Counted from the stretch's first letter, positions 44,401-54,108 are shown. The stretch: DNA of 64,000 nucleotides from Heyndrickxia acidicola (GCF_001636425.1 NZ_KV440953.1:3592001-3656000), one strand, 5' to 3'. Translations and numbers: made by a program. The notes: generated by a model not told the origin, from the sequence alone.

Positions 44401-45219
44401 ATGGAACAGCAAGTTATGATTGAATGGCAGGAGAAGGGATTAGCAGCTACTGTCCATTATCCTGAGTCACTAAGCAATACAAGCCGTTTTCCGCTTATCA
44501 TTATATGTCATGGCTTTACGGGGAGCAGGCAGGGGGTGCATCGCCTGTTTGTTAATGCGGCAAGAAGGCTTGCGGAGAAAGAGTATGCTGTACTTCGATT
44601 TGATTATTCAGGCTGTGGAGAAAGTGAAGGAGAGTATGGGCGCACGTATTTTGACGAGTTTATTCAGCAAACCCGGCAGGCCATAGCATTCGGAAGGCAG
44701 CTTGAGTACATTGACAGCGCGAATGTCATATTGCTTGGACATAGCCTGGGCGGCGCGATTGCCCTCTATACAGCAGTGTTGGATGGGAATATTAGCAGGC
44801 TGATTTTGTGGTCTGCAGTGGGAAACCCCTTTGAAGATATTGTCAGCATTGTTGGAGAAAAGGCATACAGAAGTTTTCAGGCAGAGGGTAAAGCTTCCCT
44901 GGATTATTTGGGGTACAGCTTTACAAAAGACTTTTTTGATTCCATGATACCCTATCAGCCTTTATTAAAGGCTTCAGCCTATAAAGGAGATGTTTTTATC
45001 ATCCATGGGACAGCGGATGATGAAATCCCATCTGCTTACAGTGAAGAGTATGACAAGAAGTTTTGTTCACGACAAAAAGGAATGTGTGAAAGCTACTTCA
45101 TACAAGGTGCAGGGCACACCTACTCCTCCTGCGGTGAGAAAGAGGAGCTGGTCCGCCATACGCTCTCTTGGCTTTTTAAAACGGAAAAGCAAAACGAAAA
45201 TGCAGAGATCCCCAATTAA
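44401..45219 (+). CDS. Alpha/beta hydrolase (YitV-type esterase/acyl hydrolase)
   Basis: A 272-residue serine hydrolase. It has an oxyanion segment IICHGFTGSRQG, RFDYSGCGESEG, nucleophile elbow GHSLGG (Ser115), an acid in IIHGTADDEIP and a catalytic His in GAGHTYSS. It is soluble, without a signal peptide. The ATG at 44401 follows aaatggaggtgg. It is the first gene after the SAM riboswitch, but a MITE-like element intervenes, so whether the riboswitch still controls it is open. Substrate unknown. Confidence 0.85.
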   Translation: MEQQVMIEWQEKGLAATVHYPESLSNTSRFPLIIICHGFTGSRQGVHRLFVNAARRLAEKEYAVLRFDYSGCGESEGEYGRTYFDEFIQQTRQAIAFGRQLEYIDSANVILLGHSLGGAIALYTAVLDGNISRLILWSAVGNPFEDIVSIVGEKAYRSFQAEGKASLDYLGYSFTKDFFDSMIPYQPLLKASAYKGDVFIIHGTADDEIPSAYSEEYDKKFCSRQKGMCESYFIQGAGHTYSSCGEKEELVRHTLSWLFKTEKQNENAEIPN

Positions 45220-45229
45220 ACAAATAATT

Positions 45230-45268
45230 CAAGCGTCCTGCTCTTTGAGGCAGGGTGCTTTTTAGATC
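45230..45268 (+). terminator. Probable terminator after hydrolase gene
   Basis: gcgtcctgctc pairs with gaggcagggtgc, using G-T pairs, followed by T5. Confidence 0.6.
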
Positions 45269-45632
45269 CTGTGATAAGGGGTATAAAACTTACAGTTAAA
45301 TAGTATGATTAGGCTCAGCTAAAGCTCTATGTTGATATGGTCCCATGCTGAAATGAAGGGAAAAGCAGATTCCCGCTAAAAAAGGCGCGGCAAGGGAGCA
45401 TCCCGATTTTAAAGGCGGCTGAAATATTATCGTCCCACCTGAATCCTGGTGCAGGTTAAAACCGCTAAAATGAACTGAGCCTGGTATTCAAGGATTAAAC
45501 TAGTACCTATGAAGGGAATGAAATATAATATAATCGAAACTGTCATTTGTCAAAAGCTTGAAAAATGAAATACTAGTCAAGCTTGAGCTAATAGACAGGA
45601 TCGTTCTTTTTTTGCACTTTGGTGCCTGGATG

Positions 45633-45729
45633 TGAGGTTCCTTAAATTTTGCTGCTATTGAAGCGAAGACAGACAATATATGGGTTTATTCATTATACGG
45701 GAAGCAATAATCAATGCAAATAGCTTAGG
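45633..45729 (+). mobile_element. MITE-like element with internal deletion
   Basis: gttccttaaattttgctgct + att (left end) is joined directly to gaagcgaagacagacaatat and ends gggaagcaataatcaatgca + aatagc. About 60 bp of the interior is missing. The rest of 45270-45848 contains only the promoter noted next. Confidence 0.55.
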
Positions 45730-45730
45730 C

Positions 45731-45759
45731 ATAACACCTTTCTGTATACTTCTTATAAT
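45731..45759 (+). promoter_or_regulatory. Promoter upstream of rsbRD-like gene
   Basis: ATAACA (45731-45736), a 17 bp spacer, then a consensus TATAAT (45754-45759), about 90 bp before the start codon. Confidence 0.5.
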
Positions 45760-45848
45760 ATGAATACTTTTCGGACGAAAGCAGTCTCGATAAAAGAGTT
45801 ATATATACGTTAGAGATCTAAACCAAAGATAAGAATGGGGATAAAATA

Positions 45849-46685
45849 ATGCATAGAAACCAAGAGTTATACCATTTTTTATTAGGAAAAGCGGAGCAGC
45901 TTACGGAAGATTGGTTTAATTCCCTCGATAAGGTGAACCTTGGCGGAGTATACAGTGCAACAGATCCGGAGGTAATTAAAACACTGAAAAGGCAAAACTA
46001 TGAATTTCATCTTCATCTTTGCAAGGTATTTGTTGAAGATGAGCAAAGCTTTTTTAAGGATTTTGAAAAATGGATTTACACGGTTTCCCGCGACAGCCAG
46101 CATTTAAATACGCCTGTTCATTCTATTATAAGTGAATTTATGAGAGTTAGGACACAGTATCTTGATTTTATCGACCAATTTGCAGAAATGAAAAAAGACG
46201 TCTATGAACCTGAGCGGGTAAGAGCTTGGATAAACGTTATCATTAGAGCCTTTGATCAGGTCATTATTCAAACAACGGAAGAAACCTACAATTATTCAAC
46301 AGAACTGCTGAGAGCCCAGCAGGAAATGATTTATGAATTGAGCTCACCGGTTATCAAACTGGACAATAATAGAGCGCTGCTTCCTCTGGTGGGAGATATT
46401 GATACGGCACGTGCCAAGCTTGTGCTGGAAAATACACTGGAGCAATGTGCTGAAAAAGGAGTCACACGATTGTTTATTGATTTATCAGGTGTGGTGATGG
46501 TGGATACAATGGTGGCTCATCAAATTTTTCAGCTAATAGAAGCGCTGAACTTAATTGGTGTGAAATCTACTCTTTCCGGGATCAGGCCTGAAATTGCGTC
46601 AACGGCTGTTCAGCTGGGGCTGTCTTTTGAAAACATCTCCATCGAATCCAATTTATCACGTGCGTTAACTGCCAATAGGGGATAA
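45849..46685 (+). CDS. rsbRD: Stressosome co-antagonist, RsbRD (YqhA)-like
   Basis: A 278-residue protein with an N-terminal globin-like sensor domain (residues 1-135) and a C-terminal STAS domain (PVIKLDNNRALLPLVGDIDT, then FIDLSGVVMVDTMVAHQIFQ). The two threonines phosphorylated by RsbT in RsbR paralogues are conserved, in GDIDTARA and VDTMVAHQ. It would be a stressosome subunit acting on the SigB pathway. Length and N-terminus fit YqhA. The ATG follows ggggataaaata. A second STAS gene begins at the right edge of the window. Confidence 0.85.
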   Translation: MHRNQELYHFLLGKAEQLTEDWFNSLDKVNLGGVYSATDPEVIKTLKRQNYEFHLHLCKVFVEDEQSFFKDFEKWIYTVSRDSQHLNTPVHSIISEFMRVRTQYLDFIDQFAEMKKDVYEPERVRAWINVIIRAFDQVIIQTTEETYNYSTELLRAQQEMIYELSSPVIKLDNNRALLPLVGDIDTARAKLVLENTLEQCAEKGVTRLFIDLSGVVMVDTMVAHQIFQLIEALNLIGVKSTLSGIRPEIASTAVQLGLSFENISIESNLSRALTANRG

Positions 46686-46688
46686 TGC

Positions 46689-46755
46689 GTCTGCTGAAAG
46701 GTTACAAATGAGCAAAAAAACGAGCACTTTTCAACATAGAAAATTAACAGAACTT
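46689..46755 (+). repeat. AGCTCATT-type element, short copy
   Basis: gctgaaaggttacaaatgag then caaaaaaacgagcacttttc and aacatagaa parallels the right part of 37987-38145 without its 30 bp palindrome. Confidence 0.55.
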
Positions 46756-46799
46756 ATTTATAAAAATGGTCCGATGAGTGGGAAAGATGGGATGTATAG

Positions 46800-47432
46800 G
46801 TGACAAATAAAAACATGAATCCTAAGATTGATGCCTATTTCACTGAGGGATGTATGCGCTGCCCTCTGGGAGGAACCCCTACCTGTAAAGTCCATAGTTG
46901 GCAGGAAGAATTGAAGAAATTGAGAATAATCCTTCTAGACTGTGGACTGACTGAAGAATTGAAGTGGTCTCAGCCTTGTTACACATATCAGAAACGAAAC
47001 ATCGTTCTAATGAGTGCATTTAAGGAATATTGTGCTATTAGCTTTATCAAAGGTTCCTTGTTAAAGGATGCCCATCGTATTCTAGTTAAACCTGGAGAGA
47101 ATACACAGGCGGGGCGCCAGATACGGTTTACCAATGTCCGAGAGATAATCGAGATGGAATCAATCTTGAAAGCCTATATTTGTGAAGCCATTGAAGTGGA
47201 GAAATCCGGTGCTAAACCGGATATTAAAAAGAATCCAGAGCCAATTCCTGCAGAGCTTCAAAAGAAATTAGATGAAATACCTGCCTTGAATACAGCTTTT
47301 AATGCTTTGACGCCAGGACGGCAAAGAGCATACATTCTTTATTTTTCAGCACCCAAACAATCAAAAACGAGGGAGTCAAGAATAGATAAATGTATGCAGC
47401 AAATTCTCAATGGAAAGGGACTAAATGATTAG
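46800..47432 (+). CDS. YdeI-family protein (DUF1801/OmdA-like)
   Basis: A 210-residue soluble protein. MNPKIDAYFTEGCMRCPLGG is followed by KLRIILLDCGLTEELKWSQP, a DUF1801 core, and then a C-terminal OmdA-type helical segment (FNALTPGRQRAYILYFSAPK). This is the YdeI family, of unknown biochemical role, linked in some Bacillus to stress. A cluster of cysteines (C-x2-C, then C in GTPTCKVH) near residues 18-29 could bind metal. The GTG at 46800 is used because the family starts there. ATG at 46815 is an alternative. Confidence 0.8.
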   Translation: MTNKNMNPKIDAYFTEGCMRCPLGGTPTCKVHSWQEELKKLRIILLDCGLTEELKWSQPCYTYQKRNIVLMSAFKEYCAISFIKGSLLKDAHRILVKPGENTQAGRQIRFTNVREIIEMESILKAYICEAIEVEKSGAKPDIKKNPEPIPAELQKKLDEIPALNTAFNALTPGRQRAYILYFSAPKQSKTRESRIDKCMQQILNGKGLND

Positions 47433-47482
47433 TATATTCTGCTTGTACAATTGCTTTAGTTCTAAAAACGGTATAAACCAAA

Positions 47483-47526
47483 AAAATGGCGTGTCAAAGC
47501 TGGTGTCAGCTGTCACGCCATTTTCG
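47483..47526. terminator. Bidirectional terminator between convergent genes
   Basis: aaaatggcgtg (47483-47493) pairs with cacgccatttt (47514-47524). Both arms have A or T runs. Confidence 0.85.
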
Positions 47527-47560
47527 TTGCCGATTTTACATATGCTCCAAGGAGGGGCTT

Positions 47561-48136
47561 TTATTTATTTTCAATTTTGCAGAACTCGGAATGGAGCAAG
47601 GAATATACAATGGTATCGTGGTAGCGCTCTCCATCAAAATCGGTCTGGCGGAGAGTGCCATCTTTATGAAATCCATATTTCTCAAGGAGTCGTCTCGAGC
47701 CTATGTTGTCTGCAAAAATATCTCCGACAATGCGGTTAAGTCCAAGGGTTTGGAAGCCGAATGAAAGTACTTCTTTAAAGATCTCGGTCATGGCTCCTTT
47801 TTGCTGAAAATCTTTGCGAAGGACTGCCTCCAATTCAGCTTTGCGGTGCCAGAAGTGAAGTTTATGGAATCGGAACATGCCGATGACTTCTTCTGTTTTT
47901 TTATCTATAATTACCCATGGGATTTCCTTCTGCTGTTCAAATTGGCTGAGGCTTTTGGCAATCATTTTTTTCATCCCCTCTAACCCTTGAACAGGGTGCG
48001 GAGTCAAGTATTTCATGGTGTCATGGTCACTCATAAACACAAGCAAGCTCTGTGCATCAAGTAAACGCATGCCTCGAAGCAAAAAGCGCGGTGTTTCCAG
48101 TTCTGGAATGGCTTCTAGCCTTACATCCTTTTCCAT
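47561..48136 (-). CDS. GNAT N-acetyltransferase (RimJ/RimL type)
   Basis: A 191-residue GNAT. LETPRFLLRGMRLLDAQSL and LFHKLHFWHRKAELEAVL-like beta strands are followed by an acetyl-CoA loop QQKGAMTEIFKEVLSFGFQ and then RIVGDIFADNIGSRRLLEKY + GF, the signature of the RimJ/RimL/YoaA group. It probably acetylates an N-terminus or small amine. The ATG at 48136 has gaggg about 8 bases upstream. A TTG two codons earlier is also possible. It is cotranscribed behind the SDR gene (20 bp gap). Confidence 0.85.
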   Translation of the reverse strand: MEKDVRLEAIPELETPRFLLRGMRLLDAQSLLVFMSDHDTMKYLTPHPVQGLEGMKKMIAKSLSQFEQQKEIPWVIIDKKTEEVIGMFRFHKLHFWHRKAELEAVLRKDFQQKGAMTEIFKEVLSFGFQTLGLNRIVGDIFADNIGSRRLLEKYGFHKDGTLRQTDFDGERYHDTIVYSLLHSEFCKIENK

Positions 48137-48155
48137 CCTCAAGCCCTCTTTTAGG

Positions 48156-48923
48156 TTATTTTAAAAAATCAGGGTTTCGGCTTAAGTATCCTTCCCAGGC
48201 CAATTTTGTCCCTTGTTTGAGTTCACCCTGGGAAGCATGCAGCCTTTTCTCGGAATCGCCATACCCAATTTCTTCTTCACCTTTATACAATCCTTTAAAA
48301 ATGCCATCGGCAAAATCATCGAGCGGGGCACCAAATGTATGTAAGCCAACTCCTCCTAAATCGGTATTAACGGCAGGTGGAAATACCTCGATGACTTCAA
48401 TGCTTGTATCAGCAAGCTGATGTCTCATAGAGGCAGTAAAGGAATGAACTGCAGCCTTTGTTGAACTGTAAACCGGCACCCAGGCACCAGGACTTAAAGC
48501 CAGGCCAGAAGAAACATTGATAATGGCTGCGGTCTCTTTTTTTCGTAAATGGGGAATGAACAACATAGATAGATGAATAGGGCCGTCTATGTTAATCTCT
48601 ATTTCCTTTTTATAATAGTCCCAGTCATGTTCAATGTTTAAGAGATTTACTCGCTGCTGGATGCCAGCATTATTTACAAGCACATTGGTTTCTGGAAATT
48701 GATTTGTTACCCATTCAAAAAGAGCTTTTCGCTCCAATTCGGAGGAAACAACGCATGCCTTTGTATGAAGCTTAGGGGATTTTTCTTTTGCTTCCTCCAG
48801 TTTTTCCTTTCTTCTCCCTGCAATAATAACTTCATTGCCAGCCTGTAAAAAGCGCTCAGCAAATGCAAGGCCGATACCAGAGGCCCCTCCAGTAATCAAA
48901 ATAGTATTTCCAGACATGTTCAT
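48156..48923 (-). CDS. Short-chain dehydrogenase/reductase (DltE-like)
   Basis: A 255-residue Rossmann oxidoreductase. TGGASGIGLAF is the cofactor loop, NVLVNNAGIQ the core strand, INVSSG carries the catalytic Ser, and YSSTKAA the Tyr/Lys pair. Arg residues after beta-2 (AGRRKEK) suggest NADP. The family (COG3967) oxidises or reduces an unknown substrate. The ATG at 48923 follows ggaggaaaagag. It is the first gene of a two-gene operon with the GNAT. Confidence 0.87.
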   Translation of the reverse strand: MNMSGNTILITGGASGIGLAFAERFLQAGNEVIIAGRRKEKLEEAKEKSPKLHTKACVVSSELERKALFEWVTNQFPETNVLVNNAGIQQRVNLLNIEHDWDYYKKEIEINIDGPIHLSMLFIPHLRKKETAAIINVSSGLALSPGAWVPVYSSTKAAVHSFTASMRHQLADTSIEVIEVFPPAVNTDLGGVGLHTFGAPLDDFADGIFKGLYKGEEEIGYGDSEKRLHASQGELKQGTKLAWEGYLSRNPDFLK

Positions 48924-49189
48924 CTCTTTTCCTCCATTCCATTCGTGAATCTTTCAAGCAGTATCATATCCTTTTTTGGATTAAATTCCACTTAAAAAGA
49001 ATCAGGAGAATTAAAATTTGATAATCTATCTTTAATGATGTTTATGAAAGAAAACACTTAGGCATTAAGAGCTCTGTTTCAGGGTAAAAGAAAAGGAAGT
49101 AGGAATTAAAACAGGTTCTAAATAAGGCTCTTTTAAAAAGCATGTTTGAATTTACATCGACAATGATTGGAGCGGCAAGGGCAAGACTT

Positions 49190-49227
49190 CTGAAAGCGGG
49201 TGCCTGCAGCGAAAACAACAGGCAAGA
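49190..49227 (+). repeat. Fragment of the Bacillaceae dispersed repeat
   Basis: gaaagcgggtgcctgcagcg then aaaacaacaggcaag. A 13-base start of the MITE-like element (aaggctcttttaa) also lies at 49123. Otherwise 48924-49266 holds nothing I can support. Confidence 0.5.
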
Positions 49228-49266
49228 ATAACAGAGCCTGGAAAAAGCAAAATATGAGGTGGTTAG

Positions 49267-49725
49267 GTGAAACTCTATACGTTTCATGTGAAACAAATTT
49301 TACCGATTACAGTCGAAATTGCGTGGGAATTTTTCTCTGATCCGAAAAATCTTGCTGTTATCACACCGCCCTCCATGTATATGAGCATAAGCAAATCTTC
49401 TTTGGGTGCCATGTATGAAGGAATGCAGATTTCTTATAGAATGAGTCCGCTTTTCGGTATTCCATTAAACTGGACGGCTGAGATGAAAGAGATAAAGGCA
49501 GCGAAATCTTTCATTGACGAGCAGATTAAGGGGCCGTATAAATACTGGCGCCATCAGCATATTTTTACACCTGCGGAAGAGAATTCGGTTATCGTAGAGG
49601 ACTTTTTGCAATATGCGATGCCACTTGGTTGGGCGGGAAGAGCTGTACACCGTTTAATTGTACATAAAAAACTAAAGGAAACTTTTCAATATCGCAGGAA
49701 AAAGCTTGTTGAACTATTTGGTTGA
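49267..49725 (+). CDS. SRPBCC-family (START-like) protein
   Basis: A 152-residue protein with the helix-grip fold of the polyketide cyclase/SRPBCC group: WEFFSDPKNLAVITPPSM at the start, PLNWTAEMKEIKAAKSFIDE in the middle, and a C-terminal helix (FQYRRKKLVELFG). It probably binds a hydrophobic ligand. The GTG at 49267 follows gaggtgg. It lies 35 bp upstream of the TIGR01777 epimerase gene, a pairing common in bacteria that sometimes exists as a fusion. Confidence 0.8.
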   Translation: MKLYTFHVKQILPITVEIAWEFFSDPKNLAVITPPSMYMSISKSSLGAMYEGMQISYRMSPLFGIPLNWTAEMKEIKAAKSFIDEQIKGPYKYWRHQHIFTPAEENSVIVEDFLQYAMPLGWAGRAVHRLIVHKKLKETFQYRRKKLVELFG

Positions 49726-49760
49726 TAGTGATAATTAGTGAAGGAAGGGCGGGATAGGTA

Positions 49761-50666
49761 GTGAAAATCGCTATTGCGGGCGGAACTGGATTTATTGGGC
49801 GTGTATTGCAGGAGAAGCTGGTAAAGGAAGGCCATGAGATTTATGTTTTAACAAGAAATCCCGGTAAAATTAAAACAACAAACAGCATTAGGGCTGTTGG
49901 ATGGCTAAAGGAATACAGTTCGCCTGAAAAAGAATTGCAGGGGATCGAGGCCATCGTCAATCTGGCAGGCGAATCTATTAATGGGAGATGGACAAAAGAG
50001 AAGAAGCGAAAAATTATTTCAAGCCGTATGAAGGTGACGGGGGAGATTATCAGGATTTTAGAGAAGATGGAGCAAAAGCCGCAAGTGCTCGTCAATGCAT
50101 CTGCTGTTGGGTATTATGGGATGAGCGAAACGGCATGTTTTACGGAGGAATCCACCCCGCATGCGGATGACTTTTTAGCTAGTGTCGCGAGGAAATGGGA
50201 GGCAGAGGCTGGACGTGCAGCAAAAAAAGGTGTAAGAACGGTATTCACACGGTTCGGGGTCGTCCTTGGGCATGATGGGGCGCTTCCTTTAATGGTGCTG
50301 CCATATAAGTGGGGGATAGGCGGTACAATTGGGTCAGGCAGGCAGTGGCTTTCCTGGATCCATGTAGAGGATGTTGCAGGAATTATTCACCATGCGATTC
50401 AAACCAAAGCGCTAGAAGGTCCGTTAAATGCAACGGCACCGCATCCGGCTAGAATGAAGAAATTTGGTAAAACCGTTGCTTCCGTTCTCCATCGGCCGCA
50501 TTGGCTCCCGGTGCCCGAATTTGCTTTGAAAATCGTTCTGGGTGAAATGAGTGACATGCTGCTGGGAGGCCAGCAGGTGCTGCCAAAGAAGGCAGTTGAA
50601 ACAGGTTACAGCTTCCAATATCCAGAATTAATGCCTGCTCTTAAAAGTATTTTGAATGGTTCATAG
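49761..50666 (+). CDS. TIGR01777-family NAD(P)-binding epimerase (YfhF-like)
   Basis: A 301-residue extended SDR: GGTGFIGRVL cofactor loop, LAGESINGRWT and SSRMKVTG family blocks, active-site S...Y in NASAVGYYG, FTRFGVVLG, and a C-terminal DUF1731 extension (PEFALKIVLGEMSDMLLGGQ). The substrate is unknown. It is related to SDR39U1/SulA-like proteins. The ATG follows ggaagggcggg. It is in an operon with the SRPBCC protein. Confidence 0.87.
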   Translation: MKIAIAGGTGFIGRVLQEKLVKEGHEIYVLTRNPGKIKTTNSIRAVGWLKEYSSPEKELQGIEAIVNLAGESINGRWTKEKKRKIISSRMKVTGEIIRILEKMEQKPQVLVNASAVGYYGMSETACFTEESTPHADDFLASVARKWEAEAGRAAKKGVRTVFTRFGVVLGHDGALPLMVLPYKWGIGGTIGSGRQWLSWIHVEDVAGIIHHAIQTKALEGPLNATAPHPARMKKFGKTVASVLHRPHWLPVPEFALKIVLGEMSDMLLGGQQVLPKKAVETGYSFQYPELMPALKSILNGS

Positions 50667-50915
50667 ACAATCCTGGCAGGTTCGCAGCAACAAGGGTCGT
50701 AAAAACCCAGGATTTTCCGAAATAAAGTATTCTAAGCCTCAATTAATCGTGATATGATCACTTTATTAACAGTTTCCTTATAAAATGCTGTCCTGCAGGA
50801 ATAAAGAAAGGAAGAAATGGGAATGAAGTGAATAATCGGCAGGGGTGAAGCGATTTCTGCATAAAAAGTAGAAAAGGCAGATAGATTGAGAGTGTGAAAG
50901 ATAGGGGGAGGTTTA

Positions 50916-51941
50916 ATGGAAGAAAGAATTAGAAGTATATTTTTAAGAAAAGGGTTTAACCGGTTTATCATTTTGGCAGTCTTAGTTCTGATTCTATATC
51001 TATTGCGAAGCATGATGAATCTACTTTTGTTAACCTTTATCTTTACGTATTTAATGAACCGGCTTGAAAAATCTATATCAAAAAGAGTGCCGATAAACAG
51101 AAAAATTACGGTGCCAGTTTTATATATCCTGATATTCGGGCTGCTAATCTTTGGGATTGTTGAATATTCACCTGTGATTGTGACAGAGATTACTGAGCTT
51201 GTTAAGCAGTTAATCGCTTTTTATACAAAGCCTCAAAGCAATCCTGTCTTAAACTATGTCGTCAGTGCAGTGGAAAAAAAGCAGATTACCAATTACTTAG
51301 AACAGTATGCTACTTACATTGTTAAATATTTTACAGATATAAGTAAATTCGGGCTGCAGCTATTTATGGCTATTATTCTCAGCTTGTTTTTCCTCCTTGA
51401 AAAGACAAGGATCATTCGCTTTACCCATAAATTTCGCCAAAGCAAGCTGGGGCCATTTTATGAAGAGATTGAATACTTTGCCCAGAAGTTTACTGGAACG
51501 TTCGGAAAAGTAATTGAAGCACAGGTGATCATTGCCATTAACAACTGTGTGCTGACTACTATCGGTCTTTGGATACTGGGCTTTCCGCAGCTTTTTGGCT
51601 TAGCCATCATGATTTTATTTCTTGGCTTTATTCCAGTGGCGGGGGTTATTATTTCCTTCATACCTCTTGGTTTAATCGCCTTCAGTATTGGCGGGCTTAT
51701 TAAGGTCCTGTACGTCGGAATTATCATTATCATCGTGCATGCCATTGAGTCTTATGTATTAAATCCTAAGCTGATGTCTTCTAAAACCAACTTGCCGGTT
51801 TTTTATACCTTTATTGTTTTGTTGTTTTCAGAAGAGTTTTTTGGCATATGGGGACTGATACTGGGCATTCCAGTTTTTGTCTTCCTGCTGGATATTTTGG
51901 AGGTTCCAGTGGTGGACCATAAAGATCGAACAGAAAAGTAG
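50916..51941 (+). CDS. AI-2E family transporter (PerM-like)
   Basis: A 341-residue protein with seven to eight helices. LGFIPVAGVIISFIPLGLIA and the C-terminal SYVLNPKLMSSKTNLPVFYT are hallmarks of the AI-2E/PerM family. The name reflects an early link to autoinducer-2 export. Members elsewhere act as sodium(lithium)/proton antiporters, so the substrate is open. The ATG follows tagggggaggt. Confidence 0.87.
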   Translation: MEERIRSIFLRKGFNRFIILAVLVLILYLLRSMMNLLLLTFIFTYLMNRLEKSISKRVPINRKITVPVLYILIFGLLIFGIVEYSPVIVTEITELVKQLIAFYTKPQSNPVLNYVVSAVEKKQITNYLEQYATYIVKYFTDISKFGLQLFMAIILSLFFLLEKTRIIRFTHKFRQSKLGPFYEEIEYFAQKFTGTFGKVIEAQVIIAINNCVLTTIGLWILGFPQLFGLAIMILFLGFIPVAGVIISFIPLGLIAFSIGGLIKVLYVGIIIIIVHAIESYVLNPKLMSSKTNLPVFYTFIVLLFSEEFFGIWGLILGIPVFVFLLDILEVPVVDHKDRTEK

Positions 51942-52074
51942 GCAGGATGCGGGAGTACAATGTACCTCGTTCACGGAAATACCTTTTATAGGCTGAGGGG
52001 GAATTTTCAAAAAAGACCTTGACTTTAAGAATGAGCGGCTGTATATTCATTCTTAACATTTAAATGAATGGGAA

Positions 52075-52316
52075 AAACAATGATGAGGACCAGTAAAATG
52101 CTTGAAGTCTTTTTCAGAGAGGAAATGACCTGGTGAAACATTTCCAAAAGACCGCATTTGAACCTGCCTTCTGAGTTCTGTATCGACGAATACTAAGATA
52201 CAAGCGGGTCATTCCGTTATCTGTTTTGAGTGTATAGCTTGGCGTATGGCCAAAGCTGTAAATAAGGGTGGTACCACCAGGCCTCGGTCCCTTTTACGGG
52301 ATGGGGGCTTTTTTGC
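52075..52316 (+). promoter_or_regulatory. Proline T-box leader of proS
   Basis: Stem I carries the usual cagagaggaaatgacc / ggtgaaa blocks. The specifier loop gaaCCTgcc (CCT at 52163-52165) reads as a proline codon. The T-box proper, aataagggtggtaccacc, is at 52261-52278. The competing terminator (gcctcggtccc/gggatgggggc, then T6) is at 52281-52314. Uncharged proline tRNA would stabilise the antiterminator. Confidence 0.93.
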
Positions 52317-52345
52317 GTTCAAAAAATAATTAAAGGGTGATGAGC

Positions 52346-53782
52346 ATGGGAAATGTTAAGAAGTTTGTAGAAGAAATAACCTCCATGGATGTGGATTTTG
52401 CACAGTGGTATACCGATGTTGTCAAGAAGGCTGATTTAGTCGATTACTCCAGTGTAAGAGGATCGATGATTATCAGGCCCCATGGATATGCGATTTGGGA
52501 AAACGTACGGGACGTATTGGATGCGAAAATTAAGGAAACAGGCCACGAAAATGTGTATCTGCCTTTATTTATTCCTGAAAGTCTTCTGCAAAAAGAAAAG
52601 GATCATATTGAGGGCTTTGCACCTGAAGTGGCTTGGGTTACACATGGCGGATCCGAAGAACTGACGGAGCGTTTGTGCGTCCGCCCAACATCAGAGGTTT
52701 TATTCTGTGAGCATTATGCAAACATTATTCATTCCTACCGTGACCTCCCTAAGCTTTATAATCAATGGAGCAATGTAGTGCGCTGGGAAAAGACGACGAG
52801 ACCGTTTTTACGTACACTTGAATTTCTATGGCAGGAGGGCCACACGTGCCATGCCACAGATGAAGATGCGCACGAGGAAACAAAGAAAATGCTTGAGGTA
52901 TACGCCAGCGTATGCGAAGAGTACCTGGCTATTCCAGTATTGAAAGGGCAGAAGACGGAAAAAGAGAAGTTTGCAGGAGCAAAATTCACTTATACCATTG
53001 AAAGCCTTATGCATGATGGAAAGGCACTTCAAACCGGTACCTCCCATCATCTCGGCACTGGCTTTGCTGAGGCGTTCGGCATCCAATATACAGATCGTAA
53101 TGGAGAGCTTCAGAACGTCCATCAAACCTCCTGGGGCATCACAACACGATTAATCGGCGCTTTAATTATGGTGCATGGGGATAATCGCGGCTTAGTGGTC
53201 CCTCCAAGGATTGCCCCTACTCAAGTGATGATCGTTCCAATTGCGCAGCATAAACCAGGCGTTCTGGATAAAGCATACGAACTAAGAGACCAACTGAAGA
53301 AAGTGGCTAGAGTTGGGATTGATGCCAGTGATAAAATGCCGGGCTGGAAGTTTAATGAGTATGAAATGAAGGGCATCCCGCTGCGTTTGGAAATCGGACC
53401 AAAAGATATCGAGAACGGGCAGGCCGTCCTTGCCAGAAGGGATACGGGTGAGAAAGTGCAGGTAAGGCTGGACGAACTGGAAGCAAGGATAGTAGAGCTT
53501 TTAGAGGAGATTCAACAGAATCTATTGAAAAAAGCCCGAGAGCTGCAGGCTTCAAAAACGAGAACAGCTGTTACAATGGAGCAGTTCAAAAAAGAGCTTG
53601 AACAGAATCCGGGGTTCATTAAAGCGATGTGGTGTGGAGATTTGGCCTGTGAGAATTTTATCAAAGATGAAACCGGTGCGACCTCCCGCTGCATTCCATT
53701 TGAACAGGAAAGAGTGGCGGACACCTGCGTTTGCTGCGGCGGCGAAGCGAAAGAGCTGGTTTATTGGGCCAAAGCGTATTAA
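52346..53782 (+). CDS. proS: Prolyl-tRNA synthetase, archaeal/eukaryote-like type
   Basis: A 478-residue class II synthetase that charges tRNA-Pro. Class II motifs are [17 protein letters not shown] (motif 1), [20 protein letters not shown] (motif 2) and [20 protein letters not shown]-type anticodon region after [17 protein letters not shown] (motif 3). It lacks the long editing insertion of the 560-570 residue bacterial type. It carries a C-terminal Cys4 site (MWCGDLAC ... DTCVCCGG) and ends in the YWAKAY tail typical of the archaeal-like ProRS. I use the ATG at 52346, with agggtga 5-6 bases upstream. In the B. cereus group this form is a second ProRS. Confidence 0.92.
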   Translation: MGNVKKFVEEITSMDVDFAQWYTDVVKKADLVDYSSVRGSMIIRPHGYAIWENVRDVLDAKIKETGHENVYLPLFIPESLLQKEKDHIEGFAPEVAWVTHGGSEELTERLCVRPTSEVLFCEHYANIIHSYRDLPKLYNQWSNVVRWEKTTRPFLRTLEFLWQEGHTCHATDEDAHEETKKMLEVYASVCEEYLAIPVLKGQKTEKEKFAGAKFTYTIESLMHDGKALQTGTSHHLGTGFAEAFGIQYTDRNGELQNVHQTSWGITTRLIGALIMVHGDNRGLVVPPRIAPTQVMIVPIAQHKPGVLDKAYELRDQLKKVARVGIDASDKMPGWKFNEYEMKGIPLRLEIGPKDIENGQAVLARRDTGEKVQVRLDELEARIVELLEEIQQNLLKKARELQASKTRTAVTMEQFKKELEQNPGFIKAMWCGDLACENFIKDETGATSRCIPFEQERVADTCVCCGGEAKELVYWAKAY

Positions 53783-53905
53783 TGGTAATGACAACCGGGA
53801 AATTTTTGAGGCGTGTATCTCCTGGATCAGGAACCAACAAACTTGAGCAGAAAAAGAGCGAGAACCTGCCAAATAGGCCGCGAAATGGCAGTGTAGAATA
53901 AAATG

Positions 53906-53943
53906 AAGCCGCACGGGAGAGAGCCTTCTGTGTGGTTTTTATT
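53906..53943 (+). terminator. Terminator after proS
   Basis: aagccgcac (53906-53914) pairs with gtgtggttt (53930-53938), with two G-T pairs, followed by T-rich sequence. Confidence 0.75.
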
Positions 53944-53959
53944 TTACTTTATTAACCAT

Positions 53960-54108
53960 GGCTGTATTCGAATAGATTGTTGCTTTACGTATAAAGAATC
54001 TATCCGTATGTGGCCTATCTTCGTGGCATCTTTTCGTTAGTTATTTAAAAGTTTTAATACTTTTATCACTTTTTGTGTCAGATAGCAACATAGTTTACGA
54101 AAAGAGCC
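53960..54108 (-). mobile_element. 160 bp MITE-like element between proS and the two-component system
   Basis: 149 bp in reverse orientation: ggctgtattcgaatagattg at the left, gtttacgaaaagagcc at the right. The flanks ttaaccat (53952-53959) and ttaatcat (54109-54116) match at 7 of 8. Confidence 0.87.
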
